A DNA stretch of 64,000 bases from Sitta carolinensis (lineage: Eukaryota > Chordata > Aves > Passeriformes > Sittidae), in assembly GCA_032173965.1 (NCBI GenBank), contig JAVUNC010000006.1:17954028-18018027 (forward strand), given 5' to 3'. Below are positions 48,762-61,400 of the stretch, piece by piece. The translations under genes were made by a program, and so were the position numbers. The notes under the pieces were generated by a model. The model ran no database searches. It had not been told where the DNA came from and worked only from the letters and a program-made list of their open reading frames with translations. The first letter of the stretch is position 1, and each line of letters begins with the position of its first letter.

Positions 48762-51700
48762 GTAGGTTTTGTAGGTTTTATTTTGTCCACATCTCACACC
48801 TTTCCGATTGATAATTCTGAAACCTGTCAGTGTCTATCACAGGTCATTATTTCATTTGTACCCATGATAAAAAGGTTGAATTTCTAGATTATGGGTTTAG
48901 TCAGTTGAACTGTTATTCTGTATTGAATAAATATGTTTTTCTAAGACTTACAGAGATTTTGGAGTTGTGTGTGTCACTGTCATGAAGATTGCTCTTCTTT
49001 GTTTGAAGAAGCCCAGAAGTCCAGGAAAAGCTCACTTTGTCATTGCATTGCTTGTCTGATAGGGCTGGATGGAGGGATACTGCTTTTTTGCCAGAAGGTG
49101 GAAGACACAGTTCTGACAGCTCCGAGTTTAAACTTAGGGTAGAGGATTCCAAATTATGGAAACATTATCTAAAGCACAGGGGGTTTGGAAACACAAATTT
49201 TAGGCCTCTGTATTAGACTTCTTTATTCAAAAAAAGTGTTCACGTCTTCTGCAAGAAAGTCAGAAAACATAGAAGTTGGAAAATTTTTGGATGAAAGTTG
49301 AGATTTTCACTGCTCTCATAGTGAAATCGTTGGTTCTTTAAGAAAAGCACCAAACTTTTACACATTGATTTGAATTAGAGGAGAAATATGTTACTTGGAC
49401 AGTGAACAACGTTTTTTTGGTTTGAGTTCTCAAGTCAGCTTCTTTACTTTTCATTACCGATATGTGCTCTTGCACAGGACTCCTCACATACTTCATTCTA
49501 GGAAACCTCAATAAAAATAGCAGTTCCTATAGGTCCCTTAGTTGGCAGCTTTGACAATGGCTAAAGACAAGGCTTGGTGCTGCTCCTGCGCGGGCATTTC
49601 CGAGCGCAGGCTCCGGCGCAGGAGCTGCCGGCGCTGCCGCTGCCATTTCGGGCACCGAGCGAGATGACGCTGAGAAAAGGCGGCGGCATCTCCTCTAGCC
49701 GTGTGAAACGGCGCCACCTCCTGGCTCCCTCCTGTTGGGAAAGACGTGGTGATTCCCTACTGGGTCTGCAAGTCTAATTTTCTTAATTTTTTCATTAAAT
49801 ATTGATAGTTTTTTTGGTTTTGTTTTTGTTTTGTTTTTTTTTAAATAGGGAAACTACCTTTAAGCTTCTTTTTGAAAGGACTGCAAATGAAAATTATGGG
49901 GAAAGTATTGGGTGCTTTTATAACCCCAAACAAGTTACTTCAATTCTGCATGTTTCAGTTTTTCCATTTAAAAAATGTTGGCACGTTTTCTGCCAGCAGA
50001 TGAAAAGTGTGGTGTAACAGTTACCATACTAGATTTCTTTCAAGGTAAAATTGATGAATCTTAGGAAATCCATGCTCTCTGTGGGTCTTAGGAACCTGAA
50101 AGCTCAGGCCCTTAGAGCAATATGCTTTGCACTGTTGTATGCTTAAATGGCAGTTGCTATATTTGACTCATTTTGCTTCTGCCTAGTGCTCTTTCATTGA
50201 GTATAAGGACTTCAAGCTGGTGTACCGACAGTATGCAGCCCTTTTCATAGTTGTTGGCATCGACCAGACAGAGGTAAGAAATTATATACCCTCCTGCAAT
50301 GAACAGTTATCACAGGCTAGAGCTCATCTTTATCCAGTATGGAATTTTTCAATGGCAATTAGAGAATTTCAAGGAGTCACAAAAAAACCCCAAAAAAACC
50401 AAGCCAAACAAATCCCCTCCACCCAAAGTTTCTGTTTCTGTAAGAAATAAAAAGTAAGAGAGGTATAAAAGCAAGTGTGCTCTTTTTTGTCTTTAGCAGT
50501 AGTATGAACTGTTACCATGAGGTAGTCTTCCTGAGCCATGTACTGATTCTGCACTAATTTATATGAGGTGGGGTTTCTCAAAAATGCATTACAGCCAGAT
50601 CAGCTGTCTCATCTGTGGTGACTTCTCACTGTTTTGAATGCCCTTGGCCAAAGAAAAAAGTCCTATACTGTCAGCTACAAAGATGCCAATTCATTTTGCT
50701 TTTCAAAAAGGGTAAAAAAGAAAGGTATTTGAAAGCTGACAAGTACTGTAATTTCATTTGTTCAGGTTGCACCTGGGAGACCTTAGTGTTTGCATTGATA
50801 ACTGGTTCTCAGAAAATAATTCAGCACTTACCATTGGAGACCTTAACAGGGTGATGTGGATGGTAGCTGCTGCTTACCACAGTATCTTCAAGTCAGGGTT
50901 ATCATGGCAGGAAATTTGGGACAAATTATTTTGGCTTTGCTACAGAAACTGCCCAGCAGAGGCTGGCTCTGTGCTACAGCTGGCTGGTGTGACTTCAGCC
51001 CGGGTAAGCTTGACCTAGTTAGCCGTGTGTGTCCATAGAGCTGAGCTGGGTGGAGTGGGGCAAAGACTGCAGTGGATGGATGGCAGCAGCCCGGGTGGGA
51101 GAATCCATTGGCTGTTGAAGAGCTGTTCTGTGTGGCCAGCCTGAGCAGAGGGCTTACTTGACTGTCTAGTGGCTTTTCATTCATCACAGACTGAATTAAC
51201 ACAAAGAATACAATTATATTTTCTAGATACTGATTTAATATTCAGTTGGTTTTAATTTCAGAATGAGATGGCAGTATATGAACTAATTCATAATTTTGTG
51301 GAAGTTTTGGACAAATACTTCAGCAGAGTGGTGAGTGAGACTGAATCTGTTATGAAACATTTTTTCTCTTTCAAAACTTTGATGAAAGTGTCATTTCAGA
51401 GAATAAATCAAAGGAGAAAAATATTTAGTATTTGAGAATGTTGATAAATATTATCACTGTGGGGAAAGGCAATATGAGCAGATTTTTCAGAGAAGTACAG
51501 TATACATGGGTTATAAATTATCAGACAAGGAATGCAAAAAATATTTCTGTTAGAAGAGCATGGGTTTATGGGGTTTCTTTGGGTCATATACTCTTAAATT
51601 AGCCATGGGCATTTTATGTTTTAAGAAAATAAAGAGGTTTTACTTTGCAGTTCTTATGTACTTTATAGCATTACATTCCCCAAATGAACTTCATTCATGA

Positions 51701-54700
51701 TTAAGTGTAATTCATGGTGTAAGCATGAAGCCGGGAACTGACATCACTCTCACTGAACAAGATCAGAGGAATGGAGCAAAAGAAACCTCAAAAACCAGTG
51801 CATACTTGTACTCCCCAAATTGTTTTCAGGCAACAGTGGATATCTGATAAAACAGCTATTATATAGATAGTAATTTTGTTAAGGATTCAACATCAGACAT
51901 GGCTCCACTTAAAATTACACTTTTCCTCTTGGTGGGAGATTTTTTTGCTTGCTTGTTTTTACAAAGTTTAAAAATGCAGCATTGTAATTCTGGTTAGAAC
52001 ATTTGCTGTTTAATATTGGGTTTGTAATAATCTTGTTACAAAAAAATTGACTGAAATCATATTTTGGTGCAGTTTCAGTTAGTCTTTGCAGAAATGTGTT
52101 GGATATCCTCTCAGAAAAGAGGACTGGAAAGTCTGCTCTGTAGTCTATGTACTTGAGATATTACACTGGTAACTGTACATTCAAGATATCAATAGGCAGG
52201 ATCTGCAACTGCTTTCCCAGTTCTAGAACCAAAGCAGACATGGCAGAGCTCCCTCTGTGAATTCAAGGACCTGTTTGAAAAAGTCATCTGCACCCTTCAC
52301 TGTTTGATGCTTGGCAAATCTTTTAGGCTGTTCTCTCAACTGACATTGCCCCAGCCTGTTGAAACTGCTGGTACTAAGTATATCACTTTTTGACTGCACT
52401 GAGTTCAGATTCCCTGAAAATTGCTGATTGTAGTCCGAACCTCAGCAGTGATAACTAGGAATGGAATTGGATGTCAGCAGAACAGGAATGCACAATAAAA
52501 TTTAATCACATCTTATTTGTCTGATTGAGCTAATAGTTGCCAACTGCCTCTCAAATTTCATTCAATTAAAGCAGAGTAAAAATAGATGTAATTCTTATAC
52601 ATATAAATGTAAAATATATATATAATTCTTTGAGCACACATATAACCCAGCCACTGATAGCTGTTAGAAATTTGCTGAGTTCATCATACCAGTGGGTTAT
52701 TTTCCATAGCATTTCAGGTTTGAGACTAGAGGAACCTAGAAAGGGGGTGCTAAAAGAAATCTCATGCCATTTGATGGTTCCGGTATTAATATCATATAAC
52801 ATGATAAATGGCAGAGCACTAAGAAAAGGGCTGTAATGCTAGCTGGGGTTTCTGTCAGAAACAGCAGAGAAAGTATAAATCTGTACTTGTACAGATTACT
52901 GTTTAGGATTTGCAGAATTTTAGCAGAATCCCAAATTCTGATGATGGCAATGGAGACAGAACTCTGGGAAAGGAGAGAACATGTGTCCCACTCTAGAGGG
53001 ACATTTGGTCATCTATTATTTTTAGACTTTGAGAGCTTTAAACATTCTCACGTACTCTATTTTTATCTAATGGAGTTTACAGCTCTTGAATTCAGCTATG
53101 AGAACAAACATTAATGGAATTAGGGGAAAGCTTTCAAAGTTGCTTGTCAGTTGTAATTCTGAGTCTCCACTTTTATATGGCTACCCAGAAAAAATTCTTC
53201 ATACTGTTCAGAATTCCAATGTCTCCAACTACTTTTTACTGCTGAGAAAACTTAAACTGATCAGGCCCTTAAAATGCAATTTTTGTGATGCATTAAAAGC
53301 TTCTAATTGAAGAATGTCAGAGTCACTCAGCAGAGGCCTGTAGACGAGAACTAGTCCAGTTTAGATCATCTTTAGACCACAGAAGTAGTAGCTGTTTTAC
53401 TGTAAAACCTTACCAGCTTTACTTGGCCTTAAAACCAGCTTTAGACCATGAATGAAAACCACATTATCGAATTAAATTCTCTAGGTAGCAGGTAAAGATT
53501 CCCTCTTTTAGTAGAGACTGGGGAATCTCCACTTAACTCTGCAAGATCTTAAGTGCTAAGGCTGTGATGAATTCTTTCTAAGTTTAGATATTTAACTGAG
53601 GCACCTAAGTTAGAAATTTGCTCATCCTAAGCTCCCATTACTGGCAGTGGAGACTGATGAGTATCTCGAGAAAGTGAGTCATGCATCAAGTGTGCCGAGT
53701 CAACTGGTGAAGATCCCCATCTCTTCTGCTGACTGCAGAGAGACCACGGGGGCTTCTAACTCAGACATTTTGGTTAAATGAGTAATACTGCTTGGGGCAA
53801 ATCCAAAAAGAGAAGGAAAATGATGACTATGTGAAGAATTGTGTTGCTGGGACTGGAGAATACTTGGAAGTGCTATGGGCCCAAAGCTTGGAGCTGCCTT
53901 CCCTTTCCTAATATATGCAGACACTACCACAGCCGTAGGTATATACAGTGTCTAGATTCTGCTGTTGAAATCATCTGCAGCAACAACTTGAACTGTATAA
54001 ACTTGGCATTAATGTCCTGGTCTTGCAGGAGGAGGAAGAGAGAATATAGGGCTGGAACTTCTGTGATTAGAGCTGCTGGTTTTCCACCTACTCACTCAGA
54101 CAGCACTGCCTATATTCAAATTGTTACTTGTAGGTGACCTCAGTGGGTTTTTTAAAGTAAAACATTAGCTTTGATTACAGAGACAGGTAACTCCTGTAAA
54201 GCAAGGCAGTGTTGCAGGAAAGAGCATGTAATTGTCCCGTCCAGAAGAGAAATCTGAATCAATTAAAATTTTCTGTCGTTATTTTGAAGACTTTCTTTAT
54301 CCTTTGAAGGGATGTGTATTGTTTAATGATTGAGATGATCTGAGATAAGAGATCAAAATGTAACTAATGGCTGTCTATCTCTTTTCCTTGCAGAGTGAAT
54401 TAGATGTATCCTTTTCAGTATCAGAAACCCATTTGCTATCACTTTTTGGTGTGTGTTCCAGTTCATAGCACTGACTGTCACTCAAGTCAATGCAGATGGT
54501 CACCAGTTTTGCTCTTGGAGTAAGTGGCACAGTTTTGGCACCTTTCTGAAAGCATAGCTGACATTCATGTGGGTCACCTATTTAAACCCTCCATCATTAA
54601 GATAAGCCTGATTCTATTTAAAGTAAGACACAGATAGCTTGCTTTGAGAGGACTAAGTACATGAAAAGTTAAATTGATGGGGAACTTTCAGGTTTAACTA

Positions 54701-55462
54701 GTTACTGCTTTAAGGTTTCACTTTGAATTACAATAAAATAGGTATTGAAATCACTGTAATAACAACTGAATGCTACAGCTGTGTCTTGAGCCAAATAGCA
54801 GCACTATTTGTAGGATTATGTTTGCAGTTTGATCTTGCTTCATGAAAGCAAGAAGTGAATTTTACTTTCTGTATCTTTGGAAGGAGAGAAAAACCTGGGA
54901 GGAGAATATTTAGAAAACCAGGTGTTAACTTCTTTTCTCACTCCTCCCCTTACACTGCTGTATTTTCGTGTGTATGTTTTGCAGAATATTAATTAAAATA
55001 TGATTTAAAACTCACCCAAATACACATACTAAAATACAGTCCTGAACAATTAAACACAAATAGCAAGTAAATAAAACACAATGCTGGAAAAATTAAACCA
55101 GGAGAATGCAGCACAGTCTTCCTTCTCAGTTCTTTCAATTCCACTGCATGTTCACTTTACTCCAGCAGTTCTTGTGCTTATATTTGTTGCTGGTTAAATG
55201 CAGATCTGCTGGCACAAAGAGTTTAAGTTACAGACCTGAAATACAGTTGCCATCTTGCAATCAAGTACTGTCAAGTAATTTAGTTTATTTACTTTATGAA
55301 TTACCACTTATGAAGAACATAGAGAAAGTCTGTCATTTTTCTTGTTTTTACTTCTTTACTGAAAAAGGAAAAAAACCCAAACAACTACAGGAAATAATTA
55401 ATTTCACTTTTGAAAATATTTTAAAGCTTGCTACATGCTGTAACTCTGCTTCATTTGCTGAC

Positions 55463-55493
<31 letters not shown>

Positions 55494-58400
55494 CTGTGTC
55501 TGTGTTTCCTTCCTAAAATTTAGAAAATGCTGTGGCGTTAGTAAAACACCTTTAAATTCACTGATACTATGAAAGAGCAATAATGACATTCCAGTGTGAA
55601 GGAACACTTAAGGTAATTATAGAAATACAATTTTTTTGTGTTCAGCTAGTTCTAATCCTGAACAATCTGTCCATGTATATAAGCTTTGCCAAATTAGAAA
55701 CTAACCTGATTTATTTAGTATAATTACACATAAAAAGAATCCCCTATGTTTCCATGTAGTGTACTTTGAGCATGCAATTGCCTGATTATCTGAGTTATTT
55801 GATATACTGACGATTCTAAATTCTGCTGTCTCTGCTCAGCAATTTCCTACCAAGAGCTCTATGCCTTGAGCTACTCCCACTAGCCCATTTAATAGCTGAG
55901 AAAGGCTACTGCATATCATAGAATGGTTTGGGCTGGAAGAGACTTTAAAGGTCTATTTCCACCCCCTTGCCATGGCATGGGACACCTTCCACTAGACCAG
56001 GTTGTTCAGAGCTCCATCCACCCTGGGTCTTGAACACCTCCATGGATGAGATATCTACAACTTCTCTGGAAAACCTAGGGTAGTCCCTCACCACCTTGAC
56101 AGTAAAGAATTTTTTTCTAGTATCTAATCTACATCTTCTCTCTTTCAGTTTGAAGTCATTTCCCCTTGTCCTGTCACTACATGCCCTGGTAGAACATCCC
56201 TCTCCAGCTTTCTTGTTAGTCTCCCCTTAGGTACTGGAAGGCCCCAATTAAGTCATTCCTAAATGATCTCTTTTCCAGGCTAAATAATCCCAATTCTCTG
56301 TCTTTTCTCACAGGAGAAATGATCCACTCTTCTAATCATCTTGGTGACCCCCTCTGGAGTCACTGCAGCAGGTCCTGTCCTCCCTGTGCTGGGCACCCAG
56401 AGCCAATGCAGCTCTGCAGGTGGGGTCTCAGCAGAGCAGAGCAGAGCAGAGGGGCAGAATCCCCTCCCTGCCCTGCTGCCCACGCTGCTGTGGGTGCAGC
56501 CCAGGACACACTTGGCTCTCTGGGCTGGCAGTGCCCATGGCTGGCTCATGGCCAGCCTCTCACCCAGCAGCACCCCCAAGTCCCTCTGGGCAGGGCTGCT
56601 CTCCATCTGTCCATGCCCAGCCTGTGCTGATCCTGGGGATTGCCCCCACCCAGGTGCAGCACCAGCACCTGGTCTGGTTAAAACTCAGGGGGTTCCCATG
56701 GGCACAGTTCTTGAGCTTGTCTAGATCCCTGTGCATGGCATTCTGTCAGTCTGCATCGTTTGGAGATGTTGCTGCATTATATGCCAACACTAATGTTGGT
56801 AACAGGTGCAGTACCATTTCTGAATGATTCCTGAAAAAATTCATCTACATGGGTCTCATCTGCACGATGATATGAATATAAGTATTTAGAAAATAGGCAT
56901 CTGCATTACTAACTTACTTGGCCATGGTGGAAAAAATACTGGAAAGCTCATGTCTGATAAGTCTCTCCGTAGCACATATGACATATGCAGGAAGTATGTA
57001 GCTTTAGCATTCAGAAGTGCACTTTTTTATGATATATGTTTCAGGAACAACTTTACAATAAAACATTTTACTTCTAAATATGTACAAAATAATTCTCCCA
57101 TTTAGGAAAAAGAGCTTAATTCTTAAATTGAAAGGCTTCCTAAAATAGTAAAAATGAAATTAGACACCCTCCCTTATTAAATGGAAAGCAGAGGTGTAAC
57201 TAAGAGGAAGTGGGTTGTTCAGGACTGTATTTATTTTTGACAACAGCTTGAATAGCTGACCCAGAAGAACAATCTGGACAAGTGCCTTTAGCTATTATTG
57301 CAGTGCAAGAAATAAAACATCAACCCACCTTTCATAATGTGAAAGAAAATATCATCCCCTGCAATTAAACTAATGCCTTTTCCAAATGGTCTCACACTAA
57401 CTCTTGTGCTCAGTGCAGGTAGCTTGAATGCAAAATATCTGCTGGAGTAGGTATTGTCTGAAGGTCTGCAACAGTGAACACCAGAATCTTTGTTTACAGA
57501 GTATCTTGCAGGAGACTCTCATAATTTCCCGACTCTCTGCTATTATTTTTGTGTACAGATGCATAGGAAGTTTATTTTAAATGTGATAGTGGCTATTCTA
57601 TATAGCCAGTAGTGTTTACTAACATGAAAAAAAAATAGCAGGAAATGATGTAAGTCAAAACCCATTTAAAATAGACCATAATTACTAAGGCTATTTACCA
57701 TGCACAGAGCAAAGCCCAGTTCAATCCAAAGGCTGAGGCTATCACACAGTTGAGATGTTCCTGGAGCCCACACCAAGCCTGCAGCACATGCACTGGTTCT
57801 TGCAGCTCCCAGACAGAGTGCGTTACCCCGGAATTCCTGGCACTGCAGCTCCAGCAGAGGCAGAACTCCAGCTTCCATTTAGGTCCACACATGAATTCAT
57901 CCAGGGCACCCACACTGTAGCTCATGTCATGGTCTCTCTGGAGTCAGATGGCAGCAAGGGTGCCTTGGGCACAAGGCAGAGACTGGGTCCCATCTGAATC
58001 CTTCCCAACAGGATTTATACATCATGTTGGTATGTATGACATAGAAAGGTATGTTGCTAAACAATGCATGAACAATTGCACAGTTCTCTCATGTATTCTG
58101 CAAAAATGAACAGATTACCTATTGGCTGACTAATTACTTGAGAATAGCTTTTTACAGAAGCTTTCGTATGTGAACTGTGAACCACTTAGCCATTATACTA
58201 CGTCCATTTTCATTTTGAGAGTCAGATGCACACTTAAGAGTACCTAGGCTGGAATGACATAACATTCCTAAAGTTGTTAGGATTGTTTTTAAAATATCAG
58301 TAAGTAGTGTTGTTGGGCCAGCTGAATGAACAAGTACTGAAATTGTCCTCTGAGTGTTATGCCCTAATGTACCAACAGCACTGGATAAGCCTCGCTGCCT

Positions 58401-61400
58401 AGAAAGTAAGTGGGAGGGTTTTCTGTAGCACTAAGACTCCAGCTTGGGTGGTGTAGGAACTACTTTCCTGCTCTGATGAGGACAAGAGAGGCTATAAAAA
58501 CACAAGTGTTAGGACAGCAGCTTTATAGGGAACAAAACGCTGGTAAGTCTGACAGTTTCTAAAATTACTAAAGGTAACTTTTCTATTGCTTGAACTGGTG
58601 AAGCAAAGCTTACTTGAAGACACATTATTAACCTGTAGAGAAACAGATACTTATGCTTCCCTTGTGAGAAGGGAGGGCGTGACACAGTGCTCTAGGACTA
58701 AGCATCTGAAGAATGTTGTCTTGATTCAAAAAAGCCATTACATTCCATTGCACTAGCTGCTGCTGCTCCTCCTAGGATAGATTAAAAAAACTTTGATACA
58801 GGGAATACTTCCTGTGAATCAACTATTCTTCAGTTCCCTGTGGGATAACACTGAGATTACAGTGTGTTTAAGGAGTGAGAAAATTGCATGATGAATTTAT
58901 TCTGAGAATTTATAAGGATACACTTCAGTTTGCACTGTAACAAATGGGTGAAATGGAAGCCTATAAAACTAGCTTAAAATTAGCTTAGTTCTAGAATTTC
59001 ACAGAACTTGAAGGTAGCTTTGTCTCCTATTTAATATCAGCATAGTCATTTGAAGAAGAAATGCTCAAGAAAGCATTTCATGGGTTTCAGTGCCTTAAAC
59101 ATGCCTGTCATTAGACAGGCTAAAAGTTATTCAGAGTTAACATTGGCAAAGATAAGTCAGAATGTGTGAGTCTAGACTAAACAAAGAAGCAACTCCAACT
59201 ACTCTCTAGCTGAAGATGAATATACACGATGGAAATCAAGGGTTTGTAGTGCTGTATATTCAGCAGCAAACCATCTGCCCCATATGTACCTGTACCATAA
59301 ACTACAAAGCATTTGTCTGCGCTCCTGGGTGTGTTCTATGATCACAAGGTGCACTTCATCATCTCTTAAGCCTGGACACACCCTTGAATTACTTGCCTGG
59401 AAAACCCTGAGATCTCTTAAAATTCCTCCATATGAAAAAATTTATTACATTCAAGTCCTAACTCTGCCTTTTCCCCTTCTTTCCTTCCCCTCTTCCCTGC
59501 TCAACTGTTAATACAATGTTTTGGGAAAGGAGACACAATACTTTTGTCACATGTACCTCCTCTTTGCATGCATTTGCCATAAAAACTCTGGGATAGTAGA
59601 AAGTACTATTAATGTATTTAACAAGGGAGCTCTTTAAGTTACCAAAAGCTAGTGTAACATTTAAAATGCCAATTGTGTAGGTTCCATTAGTTCTGCTCCT
59701 TGGTACGCAGCTGCTGCAGGATTGCCAGAACTTGGGAAGCCAAAGCCGGTGGGAGGGCTCACCTTTGCCCAGGCTGGCATGCAGAAATTAACATATTTTC
59801 CTCTGCATTCTTGTTTTAAAAAGTCTTGTTACCTTCTGCATGGATCTAGTGAAAGTCCCTTAATGTTCTTTTTGTGGGCAAACAGGATTCTTACTGGAAG
59901 CAGGACCTTAAATGACAGCTCTGGGTGGAGCACATGGCAGTGCAAACACCAAATACAGCTTTTTCCTGTTGCCAGCTGCTCAGACTGGTTTGCTTCGCTG
60001 TGTTCAGTTGGGTGTGGATCTATGACTTCAGGGCTTTAAACCCTGAAATTTGGGGTCACTTGCCAAACAAGTAACAGGTGGGGAGGATAAGCCTCACTAA
60101 GGATCAAATGCGTATCCCTCCCTGGGCAGGGCATTCAGACATGAATGGCTGAGCTGTGTTGGGCAAGATGTAACCATAAAGCACAGATGAAACTTACAGG
60201 AAGAGGAAAAGAGCTCGGGTTGTTCTCTGCACAATCCAATTGTTTTCCAAGAACAGTGTGCTGAAGGGAGGTGGGATGTTAGGTTGAGGGTAGAGGTTAA
60301 AGAAGGCTTTGTGACCTTCCAAAATCGAGTTGATAGGTATTTCCAGAATAGTATTAGTATCCCCATTCAAACTGCAGATGAAATTACTGTTTCTGGAATC
60401 ATGATTGTGAGATTACCACATCAGAGCTGGACAGAAGTCATACCACTTCTCTGCAATGGAGTAAGCCCATTTAGAAAAAACCTGGAATGGCTTGCAGGGA
60501 AATTGACATCTCATTGAACTACACTGGGTACAAATGGAACAGTTCCACAATTCTTACTGGCATGGGTAGAGTTGTCCTTTGACATGGTATTGGCTCTTCT
60601 GGAAATACAGCAGGGAAAAAACCAGTGCTACATGTGATTTAAATGTTTTCTTAAACAGGATGATGCAGAAAAATAAGATGGGAGTGGCAGGTCGCTGCAT
60701 CGTCACAGATCCTTGTTGATTAAGTCATCTGGGTTTTAGATTTTTGGAACTGATAGAGGAAGAGGAAGGTCTGAACTCTGCCATGGGAACTGGGGTAGTA
60801 TGAATCAGTGGTAGAGTGTAAAAATTAAAAGCCATGAGGAGTTTGCTTTCTCACTTGTTGAAACCTGAATGGAATGTTATCTAATTTCCTTAACAGATCC
60901 TGTAGCCCAGTGCAGATCAGTGCCAGAGGTGAACTAAGCACCAAAACAGCTTTCTAAAAATTCTCACATTACTGTAATAAAGAAATCCTAACTTCTCAGA
61001 TTAAAATATTTCTGTAAAGGCTGATTTACTCTAAATTTATCATAGCAAGAAATTTGTCTTCAATCTTTAAATTGCCAAGCCAAGTAAAGCTACCACCTTT
61101 GTTTCTGGTACCACAGAGATGGTGACTAAAGTTGTAAGGACAGCACTGCTCCTTGGTGTCAAAAGGCACAAGTCCGATTTTTAGAAACAATGCAGGCCTA
61201 TGGTAAGATTCAGGAAGAAGTCTTGTATTTAAAAATAATTTAGAATTAAATTAGGTAGTTAAGTCTAGGTTAGCAAATTTGAAGCAGTCTGATGAACCAT
61301 GGCCATCCCTGTTGACAGCTATAGTTTTCTCACCTAGCAGTAACTAGTAGAAAAGTTATCTGGGGACCTGAATTGTGCTACTACACATACCTAGGTACAT

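Noticed and set aside
59103..59120. A perfect 7-base hairpin, GCCTGTC-ATTA-GACAGGC.
   Set aside because: Too short for a miRNA precursor or other structured RNA. Hairpins of this size are expected by chance in 64 kb.
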